This document shows positions 16,099-25,645 of a DNA stretch of 64,000 bases, piece by piece. Each line of letters opens with the position of its first letter. Position 1 is the first letter of the stretch. A program made the position numbers and the translations under genes. The notes under the pieces are model-generated. The model was not told the origin of the DNA. It worked only from the letters and a program-made list of their open reading frames with translations, and made no database searches. This DNA is from Kordia algicida OT-1 (GTDB taxonomy: Bacteria > Bacteroidota > Bacteroidia > Flavobacteriales > Flavobacteriaceae). Where the stretch lies: the NCBI RefSeq assembly GCF_000154725.1, contig NZ_DS544873.1:2927397-2991396 (forward strand). Reading direction: 5' to 3'.

Positions 16099-16497
16099 TT
16101 AGTTTTTACGTTTCGATTTGTAACGTTTGTCCGTATTTAAATCGCCCATAAATTCAATAACCTCATCAGACATTACCGTTTTGATAAAGCTTGTTTCAGG
16201 TTTAATTTTGAATTCTACAGAGCGATATCCTAAGTAACTAAATAACAAAACATCGCCAGGTTTTAATGCCACAGGAAACGTGTATTCGCCTTTTTTGTTA
16301 GAAACTGTTCCTTCGTTTGCTCCTTTTAGAATGATATTTACACCTTCTAATGGACCATGAACATTGCTCACAATTCCTTTGATTGTTTTTCCTTGTTGCG
16401 CCGTAGATTGTCCGTACATCGGGCTAAACGCAAATGCTACCATCATCAAAATCGTAACATACCATAATTTTCGTGTAAAAGTGATTTGTGTCTTCAT
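16099..16497 (-). CDS. small secreted carboxypeptidase-regulatory-like domain protein
   Basis: A 132-residue protein with a signal peptide (about residues 1-29, ending in SPMYGQ) and a CarboxypepD_reg-like (CNA-B-type) beta-sandwich: KTIKGIVSNVHGPLEGVNII, LKGANEGTVSNKKGEYTFPV, LLFSYLGYRSVEF. This module usually forms the N-terminus of SusC/TonB-dependent receptors, but here it stands alone and ends in a basic tail (DKRYKSKRKN). It may be a remnant or an independent small surface protein. Confidence 0.82.
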   Translation of the reverse strand: MKTQITFTRKLWYVTILMMVAFAFSPMYGQSTAQQGKTIKGIVSNVHGPLEGVNIILKGANEGTVSNKKGEYTFPVALKPGDVLLFSYLGYRSVEFKIKPETSFIKTVMSDEVIEFMGDLNTDKRYKSKRKN

Positions 16498-16632
16498 AAT
16501 TCTAAATATTTTATGTTTTTCAAATATATTGTTCCGTACTTACTTCTAAAACTAGCATTGAGTAAACTCACCATTTGAATGAGTAAAAGCTTAATTTGCT
16601 GTAATTTACTGTTTTATTGTGCGATTTACAAT

Positions 16633-16705
16633 GAAGTGATTTAAACTTTTTTGATTTGCTAAAAAATTCTGTTTTCACTTAAACCCGAAAAGTTTAAATC
16701 ACTTC
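16633..16705. repeat. 73-bp element with perfect 18-bp terminal inverted repeats
   Basis: GAAGTGATTTAAACTTTT (16633-16650) is the exact reverse complement of 16688-16705. The right arm supplies the last codons and stop of the HAD phosphatase gene. A related pair of arms occurs at 32969-33129, and part of the internal sequence (TGATTTGCTAAAAA, 16652-16665) recurs at 3633-3646. This fits a small palindromic repeat or MITE remnant, though it could also act as a terminator for the HAD gene. Confidence 0.55.
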
Positions 16706-17361
16706 AATAATTTCATATCAAACTCCTCAAAATTAACATAATGATGTTTCGCTCCTTGAGCAGCAAGTTTTTCACGATTTTGTGCTCCGATTCCGATGAA
16801 TTCTATACCGAGATTTTGCGCCGTTTTTACGTCCCAAATTCCATCTCCAAGAGAGATAATTCTTTTAAAATGTGTTACGTTGAAGTAGTTTTTTGCTTTT
16901 GCTATGGCGGAATTGACAATTGCTTCTCTAGTAAAATAATCATTCGAAGCTTCTAGCAACGCTTGATCGTACACAATTCCTGCACGTTCTAGTTTTAGTT
17001 TGGCAGGCAATACCATAGAACCCGTAGCAAAGCAAACTGCGTAGTTTGTTTCCTTGATAATTTTCTGCAAGAATGCATTTGCTCCAGCTATTTCTGTAAC
17101 GTTACAATTTTGGATTTCTTTTAGAAACTCAGCTTCAAATCGTGTTAAGAGTTCTTTTGAAAACGCACAATTTACATCACGTTCATAGTTTTCTTTTGCG
17201 ATAAAACTGTCGGTTAAATGTGTGTAACTTTCCCAATTGGTATTCACGAATTCTACACCAATTTTCTGCAACGCGTTTACAAAACCTTTTTGATGAATAT
17301 TTTCACTATCGAGTAATGTTCCGTCAATATCAAAAACCAGAAGATTTTCTTTTTTCATCAT
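16699..17361 (-). CDS. HAD family hydrolase (phosphatase)
   Basis: A 220-residue HAD-superfamily phosphatase with a helical cap. Motif I is FDIDGTLLDSENIH with the nucleophile Asp and acid/base Asp, motif II is CFATGS, and motif IV lies in IISLGDGIWDVKTAQ. It resembles phosphoglycolate phosphatase/beta-phosphoglucomutase-type enzymes; the substrate is unknown. Its start overlaps the upstream membrane protein by 4 nt, and its stop lies inside the right arm of an inverted repeat. Confidence 0.88.
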   Translation of the reverse strand: MMKKENLLVFDIDGTLLDSENIHQKGFVNALQKIGVEFVNTNWESYTHLTDSFIAKENYERDVNCAFSKELLTRFEAEFLKEIQNCNVTEIAGANAFLQKIIKETNYAVCFATGSMVLPAKLKLERAGIVYDQALLEASNDYFTREAIVNSAIAKAKNYFNVTHFKRIISLGDGIWDVKTAQNLGIEFIGIGAQNREKLAAQGAKHHYVNFEEFDMKLLK

Positions 17362-17771
17362 GAAGTTCTTGTTAATCGTTTTCCAACAGTAAATTCAAAT
17401 GCAGAAAGCAGTAAGAGTATTAAAATTTCAACGAAAATATATGTCCAACCCAAAGTTGTAAGCGTGTCTTTATGGTAAAAAGCGAATCCCATGGAAACCA
17501 TACAATATTGTAGATTTAGCAGAGCAATCATTTTTAAGAATATTCCTGTCTTTTTGTGTTTTTTTAGATAGCAATACATATCAAAAAAGACAAATACTAT
17601 TGGAAAGGCTGCAAGTAAATATAACGTATTTGCTGGCATTCCAAAATAATCTTTAAACTGAACTAGCACAAATCCTACTAGAAAAGCGGACAACAATGCA
17701 CCAAGACCATCTATAAGAAAAAGTTTCTTAGGATTGTTTTCAGCTTTTTTTATGATGTGTTGAAATAACAT
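17358..17771 (-). CDS. hypothetical membrane protein
   Basis: A 137-residue protein with four probable membrane segments (around residues 22-42, 48-68, 80-103 and 108-128) and a conserved-looking start NPKKLFLIDGLGALLSAFLV. I know it only as an uncharacterised Bacteroidota membrane family. Overlap by 4 nt with the HAD phosphatase indicates an operon, but no joint function is evident. Confidence 0.75.
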   Translation of the reverse strand: MLFQHIIKKAENNPKKLFLIDGLGALLSAFLVGFVLVQFKDYFGMPANTLYLLAAFPIVFVFFDMYCYLKKHKKTGIFLKMIALLNLQYCMVSMGFAFYHKDTLTTLGWTYIFVEILILLLLSAFEFTVGKRLTRTS

Positions 17772-17822
17772 TTTTTACAGTTCGATGAATTCTGAAAAAC
17801 CAATTCAAAATTTAATACAAAT

Positions 17823-20800
17823 TTAGTTAATCTTATACTTCACATCTTCCATTTCCAATGCATCCAACAATTCCTGCGTAATGTCTACTTTTTTCTTCTT
17901 ACTTGGCGCTTGTAATTTTATTTTTTCTTTTGCTTCATATAAGGTAAAATGCAGAGATTTATCTCCTTTATGTGTTTCTAGAATTTCGTAGATAAAATCA
18001 AGTTTTTGTTCTTCCAATTTATTGACATCTAATTGAATTGTAAGCTTTCGTGCCGCAGTTGCCATGACGTCTTGTAATAATTGCATCGAATTGAACTGAA
18101 TTCTTGGATCGCCACGTTTTCCTGTGTCTTTGTTTACCCAACCTTCTTTGATGAATGCTTTTATAAACACGAATGAATTCGGCACAAAAAAGTGTCTGAA
18201 TTTTAGATATTCTTCTCCGAAAATTCGAAATTCATACGATTCTGAGTAATCTTCTACCGTAAATAATGCCCAACCTTTTCCGTTTTTTGAAACTCTGTGT
18301 TGTACTTCTGTGACAACACCCGCAAAAGGAATTTCACGATTGACATATTCTTCCATCCTAGAGAAATAAGACAAATCGCCTTTGCAGAAAAATTTCATTT
18401 CCGCTTTAAAATCATCCAACGGATGTCCAGAAATATAGATTCCGACAACTTCTTTTTCGCGCGCCAATTTTTCCATGGTTCCCCATTCTTCACATGGCGG
18501 CACTTTTGGTTCTTCAATTTGCACTTCGCTAGCTTCGCCAAATAGGCTTACTTGCGCTGAGTTTTTATTTTCTTGAAATTTTGCTCCGTATTTTACTGCT
18601 TTTTCTAAAAATGTGATTCCATCATTTTCGGTGTGAAAGTATTGTGCTCTGTGCGTATCTCCAAACGAGTCAAATCCGCCAGCCAATGCTAAGTTTTCAA
18701 AGGCTTTTTTATTCGCCGCACGCAAATCAATTCGTTTCGCCAGATCAAATACAGATTTGTATTTTCCTTCCGAACGTTCTTTTACAATCGTTTTTACAGC
18801 GCCATGTCCCACACCTTTTATTGCGCCCATTCCAAAACGTACAGCACCTTCATCATTTACTGTAAATTTATAGAACGATTCGTTGACATCTGGACCTAAC
18901 ACGTCTAGTTTCATACGTTTACATTCTTCCATAAAGAAGGTAATCGTTTTGATATCGTTCATATTGTTAGAAAGTACTGCCGCCATGTATTCCGCAGGAT
19001 AATGTGCTTTTAAGTATGCCGTTTGATAGGCAATCCACGCATAACAAGTTGAGTGAGATTTGTTGAAGGCATAAGCTGCAAATGCTTCCCAGTCTTTCCA
19101 GATTTTTTCGAGTTTATCTTCGGCATGTCCTTTGGCAGAAGCTTGCGAAATGAATTTTGGCTTCATTTTGTCAAGAACCGCTTTTTGCTTTTTACCCATC
19201 GCTTTACGCAAGACATCGGCTTCACCTTTGGTAAAATCTGCCAATTTCTGCGACAGCAACATCACTTGCTCTTGATAAACGGTAATTCCGTAAGTTTCTT
19301 CTAAGTATTCTTGACAAGCATCTAAATCGTACTCAATATCTTCTTCTCCGTGTTTTCTTCTAATGAAACTCGGAATGTATTCCATTGGTCCAGGACGATA
19401 CAAAGCGTTCATTGCAATGAGATCGGCAAACGTAGTTGGCTTGAGCGATTTCATGTGCTTTTGCATTCCGGGCGATTCGTACTGAAACACACCTACCGTT
19501 TCTCCTCGTTGGAATAATGCATAGGTTTCTTCATCGTCAAGCGGAATGTTTTCAATATCAATATCGACATCGTGCTTGTATTTGACAAGTTTGACCGTAT
19601 CTTTAATCAGCGTTAACGTTTTGAGCCCTAAGAAGTCCATTTTTAGCAGCCCTGCACTTTCTACTACCGAGTTATCAAACTGCGTACAATACATGTCTGA
19701 ATCTTTCGCTAAAGCGACAGGAACAAACTTGGTAATATCGTCTGGTGTAATGATAACTCCACACGCATGAATTCCCGTGTTACGAACAGAACCTTCTAAG
19801 ACACGCGCCATGTTTACGGTTTCCGCAGCCAATCCGTCTTCTTCAGAAATATTGATTAATTCGTTGATTAATAACACTTCTTCTGAACGGAATTTTTGTT
19901 TGAGTTCTGCTTCAGATTTTCCAAAAATCTTTGCCAATTTCGTATTCGGAATTAGTTTGGCAATTCGGTCTGCTTCACTTAGTGGCAAATCTAACACACG
20001 CGCTGTATCACGAATAGATGATTTTGCAGCCATGGTTCCGTACGTGATAATTTGTGCGACTTGATTTGCACCATATTTATCAATTACATAATCCATCACA
20101 CGACCACGACCTTCATCATCAAAGTCAATATCAATATCGGGCATGGATACACGATCAGGATTTAAGAAACGCTCAAAAAGTAAGTCGTATTTTATGGGAT
20201 CTATATTGGTAATCCACAAACAATACGCAACTACGGAACCTGCTGCCGATCCACGACCTGGACCAACTGAAACATCCATATTTCGTGCTTCGCGAATAAA
20301 ATCTTCTACAATTAAGAAATATCCTGGATAACCTGTGTTTTCAATGGTTCCTAATTCAAAATCGAGTCGTTCTTCAATTTCTGGTGTAATTTCACCATAT
20401 CTTTTTTTCGCACCTTCGTACGTTAAATGTCGTAAGTATTTGTTTTCTCCACGTTTTCCTCCATCAATTTTATCTTCTTCAAACTGGAATTCTTCTGGAA
20501 TGTCGAATGCTGGTAAAAGTACATCACGTGCTAGTTCAAATGGTTCTACTTTGTCTACTATTTCTTGTATGGAAAGTATGGCATCTGGTAGATCCTTGAA
20601 TAAGGTTTTCATTTCGTCTGGCGACTTGAAATAGTATTCCTGATTTGGCAATCCGTAGCGATATCCGCGACCGCGACCGATTGGAGTTGCTTGTTTTTCA
20701 CCATCTTTTACACAGAGTAAAACGTCGTGTGCCGTTGCATCTTCTTGCGCAATGTAATAGCTATTGTTTGTAGCAACGAGTTTTACTTCGTGTTTTTTAG

Positions 20801-22205
20801 CAAGCCTTACCAAAACTTCATTGACACGGTTTTCATCTTCCTGATTGTGACGCATGATTTCTACATACAAATCGTCTTGAAAGGTTTCTTTCCACCAAAG
20901 CAATGCTTCTTCCGCTTGACTTTCTCCTATATTGAGCACTTTATTTGGTACTTCTCCGTACAAGTTTCCTGTCAACACTATGACATCTTCTTTGTACTGC
21001 TCAATGACATTTTTATCGATTCGCGGTACGTAGTAAAATCCTTTTGTATATGCAATAGAGGACATTTTTGCCAAGTTGTGATAGCCATTTTTGTTTTTGG
21101 CTAAAAGGACTATTTGATAACCGTTGTCTTTTCTGGTTTTGTCTTCGTGATTTTCGCAAACGAAAAATTCGCAACCTATTATTGGTTTTAGAATTTGAGC
21201 ATCTATCGCTTCTCCTGTTGCTTCGGCTTCTGCGATTTTTGCTTTGATGCTTTTGTTGTAGTTACTAACTTCTTTTACAAAGTGAAACGCTCCCATCATA
21301 TTTGCATGATCGGTCAAAGCGACTCCTTGCATGTTGTATTTTCCAGCAGCTTTTACTAAATCGCTAATACTTGAAGTAGATTGTAATACTGAGAATTGCG
21401 AATGATTGTGTAAGTGTGAAAACGGCGCATTTTTTAAAGCTTCAAGATTTTCGGCGATTTCCTGTTTGGAAATTCCGCTTCCGCCTTGTTCTTTTTCGAG
21501 TCGCTTACGTATTTTTTCAGAAGCTGCTTTGAGATTGATGTGTTTCAATCCGATCATTTCGATCGGTTGCGGATTGTTTTCCGAGAAACGTTCAAAGTAA
21601 TCTGGCGCAACATCAAGTTGCTCAATGGTGTATTCTTTTCTTCGGATGAGTTCGAGAAAACAACGTGTCGTTGCTTCTACATCGGCGGTTGCGTTGTGTG
21701 CTTCACCAAAACCAACTCCAAAAAGATATTGATGTAATTCTGTTAATGTTGGTAGTTTGAATTTTCCTCCACGTCCACCTGGAATTTGACAGAGTTGTGC
21801 AGTATCTTCCGTACAGGTATCTAAAACTGGTAATTCTTGCAATTTGTTGGCAACATTTTCTCTGTAAAATTCTGCTCCCATAATGTTGACATCAAATCCA
21901 ACATTTTGTCCTACAATAAATTTTGTTTTGGAAAGTGCTATGTTAAATTTCTCCAATACTTCTTGCAACGAAATTCCTTGTTCGGCTGCCAATTCGGTAG
22001 AGATTCCGTGAATTTTTTCAGCATCGTATGGAATATTGAAACCATCTGGTTGTACTAAATAATCTTGATGTTCGATCAAATTTCCTAGTTCGTCATGCAA
22101 TTGCCAAGCGATTTGTATGCATCTTGGCCAGTTATCAGTGTCAGAAATAGGTGCGTCCCATCGTTTTGGTAACCCTGTGGTTTCGGTATCAAATATTAAG
22201 TACAT
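17823..22205 (-). CDS. dnaE: DNA polymerase III alpha subunit with N-terminal exonuclease domain
   Basis: A 1460-residue replicative polymerase. Residues ~1-190 form a DnaQ-like DEDDh exonuclease (Asp6/Glu8 in IFDTETTGLP, NVGFDVNIMG, and HNATADVEA). A PHP domain follows (FSHLHNHSQFSVLQ, LTDHANMMGAFHF), then the polymerase core (GPGRGSAAGSVVAY, PDIDIDFDDEGRGRVMDYV with catalytic Asp, GVFQYESPGMQ), the helix-hairpin-helix region and an OB-fold (IPFAGVVTEVQHRVSKNGKG). Ordinary proteobacterial DnaE is ~1160 aa and has no exonuclease; this fused form is typical of Bacteroidota, so proofreading can be carried in cis. Confidence 0.97.
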   Translation of the reverse strand: MYLIFDTETTGLPKRWDAPISDTDNWPRCIQIAWQLHDELGNLIEHQDYLVQPDGFNIPYDAEKIHGISTELAAEQGISLQEVLEKFNIALSKTKFIVGQNVGFDVNIMGAEFYRENVANKLQELPVLDTCTEDTAQLCQIPGGRGGKFKLPTLTELHQYLFGVGFGEAHNATADVEATTRCFLELIRRKEYTIEQLDVAPDYFERFSENNPQPIEMIGLKHINLKAASEKIRKRLEKEQGGSGISKQEIAENLEALKNAPFSHLHNHSQFSVLQSTSSISDLVKAAGKYNMQGVALTDHANMMGAFHFVKEVSNYNKSIKAKIAEAEATGEAIDAQILKPIIGCEFFVCENHEDKTRKDNGYQIVLLAKNKNGYHNLAKMSSIAYTKGFYYVPRIDKNVIEQYKEDVIVLTGNLYGEVPNKVLNIGESQAEEALLWWKETFQDDLYVEIMRHNQEDENRVNEVLVRLAKKHEVKLVATNNSYYIAQEDATAHDVLLCVKDGEKQATPIGRGRGYRYGLPNQEYYFKSPDEMKTLFKDLPDAILSIQEIVDKVEPFELARDVLLPAFDIPEEFQFEEDKIDGGKRGENKYLRHLTYEGAKKRYGEITPEIEERLDFELGTIENTGYPGYFLIVEDFIREARNMDVSVGPGRGSAAGSVVAYCLWITNIDPIKYDLLFERFLNPDRVSMPDIDIDFDDEGRGRVMDYVIDKYGANQVAQIITYGTMAAKSSIRDTARVLDLPLSEADRIAKLIPNTKLAKIFGKSEAELKQKFRSEEVLLINELINISEEDGLAAETVNMARVLEGSVRNTGIHACGVIITPDDITKFVPVALAKDSDMYCTQFDNSVVESAGLLKMDFLGLKTLTLIKDTVKLVKYKHDVDIDIENIPLDDEETYALFQRGETVGVFQYESPGMQKHMKSLKPTTFADLIAMNALYRPGPMEYIPSFIRRKHGEEDIEYDLDACQEYLEETYGITVYQEQVMLLSQKLADFTKGEADVLRKAMGKKQKAVLDKMKPKFISQASAKGHAEDKLEKIWKDWEAFAAYAFNKSHSTCYAWIAYQTAYLKAHYPAEYMAAVLSNNMNDIKTITFFMEECKRMKLDVLGPDVNESFYKFTVNDEGAVRFGMGAIKGVGHGAVKTIVKERSEGKYKSVFDLAKRIDLRAANKKAFENLALAGGFDSFGDTHRAQYFHTENDGITFLEKAVKYGAKFQENKNSAQVSLFGEASEVQIEEPKVPPCEEWGTMEKLAREKEVVGIYISGHPLDDFKAEMKFFCKGDLSYFSRMEEYVNREIPFAGVVTEVQHRVSKNGKGWALFTVEDYSESYEFRIFGEEYLKFRHFFVPNSFVFIKAFIKEGWVNKDTGKRGDPRIQFNSMQLLQDVMATAARKLTIQLDVNKLEEQKLDFIYEILETHKGDKSLHFTLYEAKEKIKLQAPSKKKKVDITQELLDALEMEDVKYKIN

Positions 22206-22528
22206 ATATAGCTTTTGTGTAGGGAAATTTGAAAGTATAAAATTACATATTTTTTTCCTGTTTTTGACATGAAGTTATGAACACCGTATTACGTGGTTGC
22301 GTACATTCGACCACGCTCCAAATGAACTAAAATTATCAACTATTGATGACACTTTAAAACATTCTCCATAAAGTTATTAACCATTTTTATTGATTAAAAA
22401 GCTATTACAACACTTTTTCATATAGAAATACAAAAAAAAGTTATTTTAAGTAGTTGTGTTTCAGAAATAATAGTATTTTTGCAAGCTCATTAATAACCGA
22501 GGTCGTGAACCTCACAAATTAATTTTTT
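22206..22528. other. divergent intergenic region between dnaE and rpsP
   Basis: This AT-rich gap holds the rpsP promoter near its right end. I see no ORF, repeat or clear dnaE promoter in the remainder. Confidence 0.6.
22454..22482 (+). promoter_or_regulatory. promoter of the rpsP operon
   Basis: TTG (22454-22456) and TATTTTTGC (22474-22482) are separated by 17 nt, matching the Bacteroidota sigma-70-type consensus. Transcription would begin about 40 nt before the S16 start codon. Confidence 0.8.
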
Positions 22529-23032
22529 ATGCCTGTTAAAATTAGATTACAGAGACATGGTAAAAAAGGGAAACCTTTTTACTGGATTGTTGCCGCTGAT
22601 GGGCGCGCAAAAAGAGATGGTAGATATTTAGAGAAATTAGGTATTTACAATCCAAACACAAATCCTGCAACTATTGAATTAAACCTTGATGGTGCTGTTC
22701 AATGGTTACAAAACGGTGCTCAACCAACTGATACTGCAAGAGCAATCCTTTCTTACAAAGGAGCTATGTACAAGAATCATTTACTTGGTGGAGTTCGTAA
22801 AGGTGCTTTGACTGAAGAACAAGCTGATGAAAAGTTTAACGCTTGGATCGCTGAGAAAGAAGGAAAGGTACAAGGTAAAGTAGATAGTTTAGCAAAAGCT
22901 GAGGCTGAAGCAAAAGCAAAAGCTTTTGAAGCAGAGAAAGCTGTAAACGAAGCTCGTATTGCCGCAAATGCTCCTGTTGTAGAAGATGCAGCTGAAGATG
23001 CTGGAGAAACTGCTTCTGGTGAAGAAGAATAA
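22529..23032 (+). CDS. rpsP: 30S ribosomal protein S16
   Basis: A 167-residue S16. The first ~80 residues are the classic core ([54 protein letters not shown]). The remainder is a Bacteroidota-type extension, first [18 protein letters not shown] and then an Ala/Glu/Lys-rich helix ending in an acidic tail. It begins a rightward group with rimM and the TrmN6-like methyltransferase, following the widespread rpsP-rimM order. Confidence 0.97.
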   Translation: MPVKIRLQRHGKKGKPFYWIVAADGRAKRDGRYLEKLGIYNPNTNPATIELNLDGAVQWLQNGAQPTDTARAILSYKGAMYKNHLLGGVRKGALTEEQADEKFNAWIAEKEGKVQGKVDSLAKAEAEAKAKAFEAEKAVNEARIAANAPVVEDAAEDAGETASGEEE

Positions 23033-23055
23033 ATTATAGACAACATATAATTTTT

Positions 23056-23090
23056 AGCCTAGTAAATCTTAAATTTGCTAGGCTTTTTTT
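23056..23090 (+). terminator. terminator or attenuator after rpsP
   Basis: AGCCTAGTAAAT (23056-23067) pairs with ATTTGCTAGGCT (23073-23084) with a single G-T pair, then eight T's follow. It lies only 12 nt before the rimM start, so partial read-through would set the S16:RimM ratio. Confidence 0.8.
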
Positions 23091-23101
23091 ATGATATTGA
23101 T

Positions 23102-23629
23102 ATGCGAATTGAAGATTGTTTTTATTTAGGAAAGATTGTTAAGAAATATAGTTTTAAAGGTGAATTGCTGGCAAAACTTGATACAGATCAACCTGATTTG
23201 TATGACGATCTAGATGCCGTTTTTGTACAGGTAGGACGCAATTTTTTGCCGTTTTTTATTGAAAAGTCGTCGCTGCACAAGTCAGATTTGTTGCGATTGA
23301 AGTTTGAAGATATTGACACGGAAGAAGATGCCGATCAGTTGTTGAAATGTGAATTGTATTTACCATTGGAGTTTTTGCCGAAACTTGAAGGAAATAAATT
23401 TTACTACCATGAAATTATTGGTTTTACTATAGAAGATGCTTCTTTTGGAACTGTCGGAAAGATTGTTAGTGTGAACGATACTACTGCACAACCTTTGTTT
23501 GAAGTAGAACGCGGATCGATTGAAATTTTGATTCCCATGAATGATGATATTATTAAAAAAGTAGATCGTGAGCGCAAAACAATTCATATTGAAGCGCCCG
23601 AAGGTTTAATTGATTTGTATTTGGAATAA
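23102..23629 (+). CDS. rimM: ribosome maturation factor RimM
   Basis: A 175-residue RimM, which binds S19 and helps mature the 30S head. The N-terminal beta-barrel (CFYLGKIVKKYSFKGELLAK, family signature GxxxxxxGxxG-like) is followed by the PRC-barrel domain (YYHEIIGFTIEDASFGTVGK, EVERGSIEILIPMNDDII). The ATG at 23102 (MRIEDCFYLGK) is chosen because upstream in-frame starts lie within the hairpin after rpsP. It is 3 nt from the following methyltransferase gene. Confidence 0.93.
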   Translation: MRIEDCFYLGKIVKKYSFKGELLAKLDTDQPDLYDDLDAVFVQVGRNFLPFFIEKSSLHKSDLLRLKFEDIDTEEDADQLLKCELYLPLEFLPKLEGNKFYYHEIIGFTIEDASFGTVGKIVSVNDTTAQPLFEVERGSIEILIPMNDDIIKKVDRERKTIHIEAPEGLIDLYLE

Positions 23630-23632
23630 ACC

Positions 23633-24346
23633 ATGAGCAAACCATTTCGATTTAAAGAATTTACTATTGAGCAAGATAAAACAGCCATGAAAGTTGGAAC
23701 TGATGGTGTTTTGTTAGGTGCTTGGACTTCGATAGAAAATCATCCGTTTTCAATTTTAGATATTGGTGCTGGTACAGGTTTGATTGCTTTACAATTGGCA
23801 CAACGTTGTCATGCAGAAGTGATTGATGCTATTGAGATTGATGCTGCTGCGTATGAACAAGCCGTAGATAACTTTGAAAATTCTCCATGGAGTGATCGAC
23901 TGTTTTGCTACCATGCAGGTTTGGACGAATTTGTAGATGAAATTGAAGATACGTATGATTTGATTGTATCGAATCCGCCATTTTATACCGAAAATTATAA
24001 AACAGAAAGCGCACAACGTGACACTGCTCGTTTTACAGATGCATTACCCTTTTCAGCACTTTTGTCTGGCGTTGCAAAATTGTTAGCACCTACAGGAACG
24101 TTTCACACCATTATTCCTTTTAAAGAACACGAACATTTTATCAATCTGGCGAAAGCCAACAAGTTATTCCCAAAGAAAATATGTCATGTAAAAGGAAATC
24201 CGAAAGCTGATTTTAAACGCAGTTTACTATCTTTTTCATTTGAAAATGTAGAGAATACTGAAGAAGAATTGGTAATTGAAACAGCAAGACACCAATATAC
24301 AGCAGCTTACATTTCGTTGACAAAAGATTTTTATTTAAAATTATAA
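23633..24346 (+). CDS. tRNA1(Val) (adenine(37)-N6)-methyltransferase-like
   Basis: A 237-residue class I SAM-dependent methyltransferase. Motif I is ILDIGAGTGLIALQLA, motif II lies at DAIEIDAAAYEQA, and the catalytic IVSNPPFYTE (NPPY/F motif of N6-adenine methylases) is present. The N-terminal FRFKEFTIEQDKTAMKVGTD is diagnostic of the TrmN6/YfiC group. It is 3 nt downstream of rimM, so all three genes of this unit serve ribosome or tRNA maturation. Confidence 0.9.
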   Translation: MSKPFRFKEFTIEQDKTAMKVGTDGVLLGAWTSIENHPFSILDIGAGTGLIALQLAQRCHAEVIDAIEIDAAAYEQAVDNFENSPWSDRLFCYHAGLDEFVDEIEDTYDLIVSNPPFYTENYKTESAQRDTARFTDALPFSALLSGVAKLLAPTGTFHTIIPFKEHEHFINLAKANKLFPKKICHVKGNPKADFKRSLLSFSFENVENTEEELVIETARHQYTAAYISLTKDFYLKL

Positions 24347-24356
24347 CAATTTGTCT

Positions 24357-24387
24357 TTGTTTTGTGACATTTCATTAATTACTTTTG
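24357..24387 (+). promoter_or_regulatory. promoter of the acyl-CoA dehydrogenase gene
   Basis: TTG (24357-24359) and TACTTTTG (24380-24387) are 20 nt apart and lie about 64 nt before the start codon, fitting the Bacteroidota consensus. Confidence 0.65.
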
Positions 24388-24450
24388 TGAATGCGGTTTG
24401 TGAACATTCCGTAAATTTGAGTATTAAAAAATGCTATAAACACACGATTG

Positions 24451-25629
24451 ATGAAACCAGATTTATTCCAAGCTCCTGATTACTACAATTTAGACGAGCT
24501 TTTAACAGACGAACATAAATTAGTACGAGATGCAGCCCGCGAATGGGTAAAGAGAGACGTATCTCCAATTATAGAAGATTATGCACAACGTGCAGAATTT
24601 CCTAATCAAATTATTAAAGGATTGGCAGATATTGGAGCTTTTGGACCTTATATTCCTGAAGAATATGGTGGTGCTGGATTGGATCAGATTAGCTACGGAT
24701 TAATCATGCAAGAGATTGAACGTGGAGATTCTGGAGTTCGTTCTACAGCTTCTGTACAATCGTCTTTGGTTATGTATCCAATTTGGAAATACGGAAACGA
24801 AGCACAACGTAAGAAATATTTACCAAAATTAGCTTCTGGTGAATGGATGGGATCTTTTGGTTTGACAGAACCAGATCACGGAAGTAATCCTGGAGGAATG
24901 ACGACAAATTATAAAGATATGGGCGATCATTATCTTTTAAATGGTGCAAAAATGTGGATTTCTAATTCGCCATTCTGTCAAATTGCAGTCGTTTGGGCAA
25001 AGAATGAAGAAGGACGTATTCACGGATTAATCGTGGAGCGCGGTATGGAAGGCTTTTCCACTCCAGAAACGCACAACAAATGGTCATTGAGAGCTTCTGC
25101 CACTGGCGAATTGATTTTTGACAACGTAAAGGTTCCTAAGGAAAATTTATTACCAAATAAATCTGGACTTGGAGCGCCACTTGGCTGCTTAGATTCTGCT
25201 CGTTTTGGAATTGCTTGGGGAGCAATTGGAGCTGCAATGGATTGTTATGATACCGCTTTGCGCTACAGTAAAGAACGCATTCAGTTTGGAAAACCTATCG
25301 GACAGTTTCAGTTGCAACAAAAGAAATTAGCCGAAATGATTACCGAAATTACAAAAGCACAATTATTGGCTTGGCGTTTGGGAGTTTTGCGTGAAAATGG
25401 AAAAGCGACTTCTGCACAAATTTCTATGGCAAAACGTAATAATGTAGAAATGGCATTAAAAATTGCTCGTGAAGCTAGACAGATGTTAGGTGGAATGGGA
25501 ATTAGCGGAGAATATTCTATTATGCGTCATATGATGAACTTAGAAAGTGTTGTTACGTATGAAGGAACGCATGATATACATTTATTAATCACAGGACTTG
25601 ACGTTACTGGATTAAACGCTTTCAAATAA
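24451..25629 (+). CDS. acyl-CoA dehydrogenase (glutaryl-CoA dehydrogenase-like)
   Basis: A 392-residue FAD-dependent acyl-CoA dehydrogenase. The sequence shows the GPYIPEEYGGAGLDQISYGL and FGLTEPDHGSNPGGM regions, the FAD site KMWISNSPFCQIAVVW, and the catalytic glutamate in VVTYEGTHDIH. The YSKERIQFGKPIGQFQLQQK and QMLGGMGISGEYSIMRHMMN segments resemble glutaryl-CoA dehydrogenases, which oxidatively decarboxylate in lysine/tryptophan degradation. Substrate assignment is inference. The ATG at 24451 is used; a TTG 3 nt upstream is in frame. It stands alone with its own promoter. Confidence 0.92.
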   Translation: MKPDLFQAPDYYNLDELLTDEHKLVRDAAREWVKRDVSPIIEDYAQRAEFPNQIIKGLADIGAFGPYIPEEYGGAGLDQISYGLIMQEIERGDSGVRSTASVQSSLVMYPIWKYGNEAQRKKYLPKLASGEWMGSFGLTEPDHGSNPGGMTTNYKDMGDHYLLNGAKMWISNSPFCQIAVVWAKNEEGRIHGLIVERGMEGFSTPETHNKWSLRASATGELIFDNVKVPKENLLPNKSGLGAPLGCLDSARFGIAWGAIGAAMDCYDTALRYSKERIQFGKPIGQFQLQQKKLAEMITEITKAQLLAWRLGVLRENGKATSAQISMAKRNNVEMALKIAREARQMLGGMGISGEYSIMRHMMNLESVVTYEGTHDIHLLITGLDVTGLNAFK

Positions 25630-25645
25630 AAAAACAAAGGCTTTT

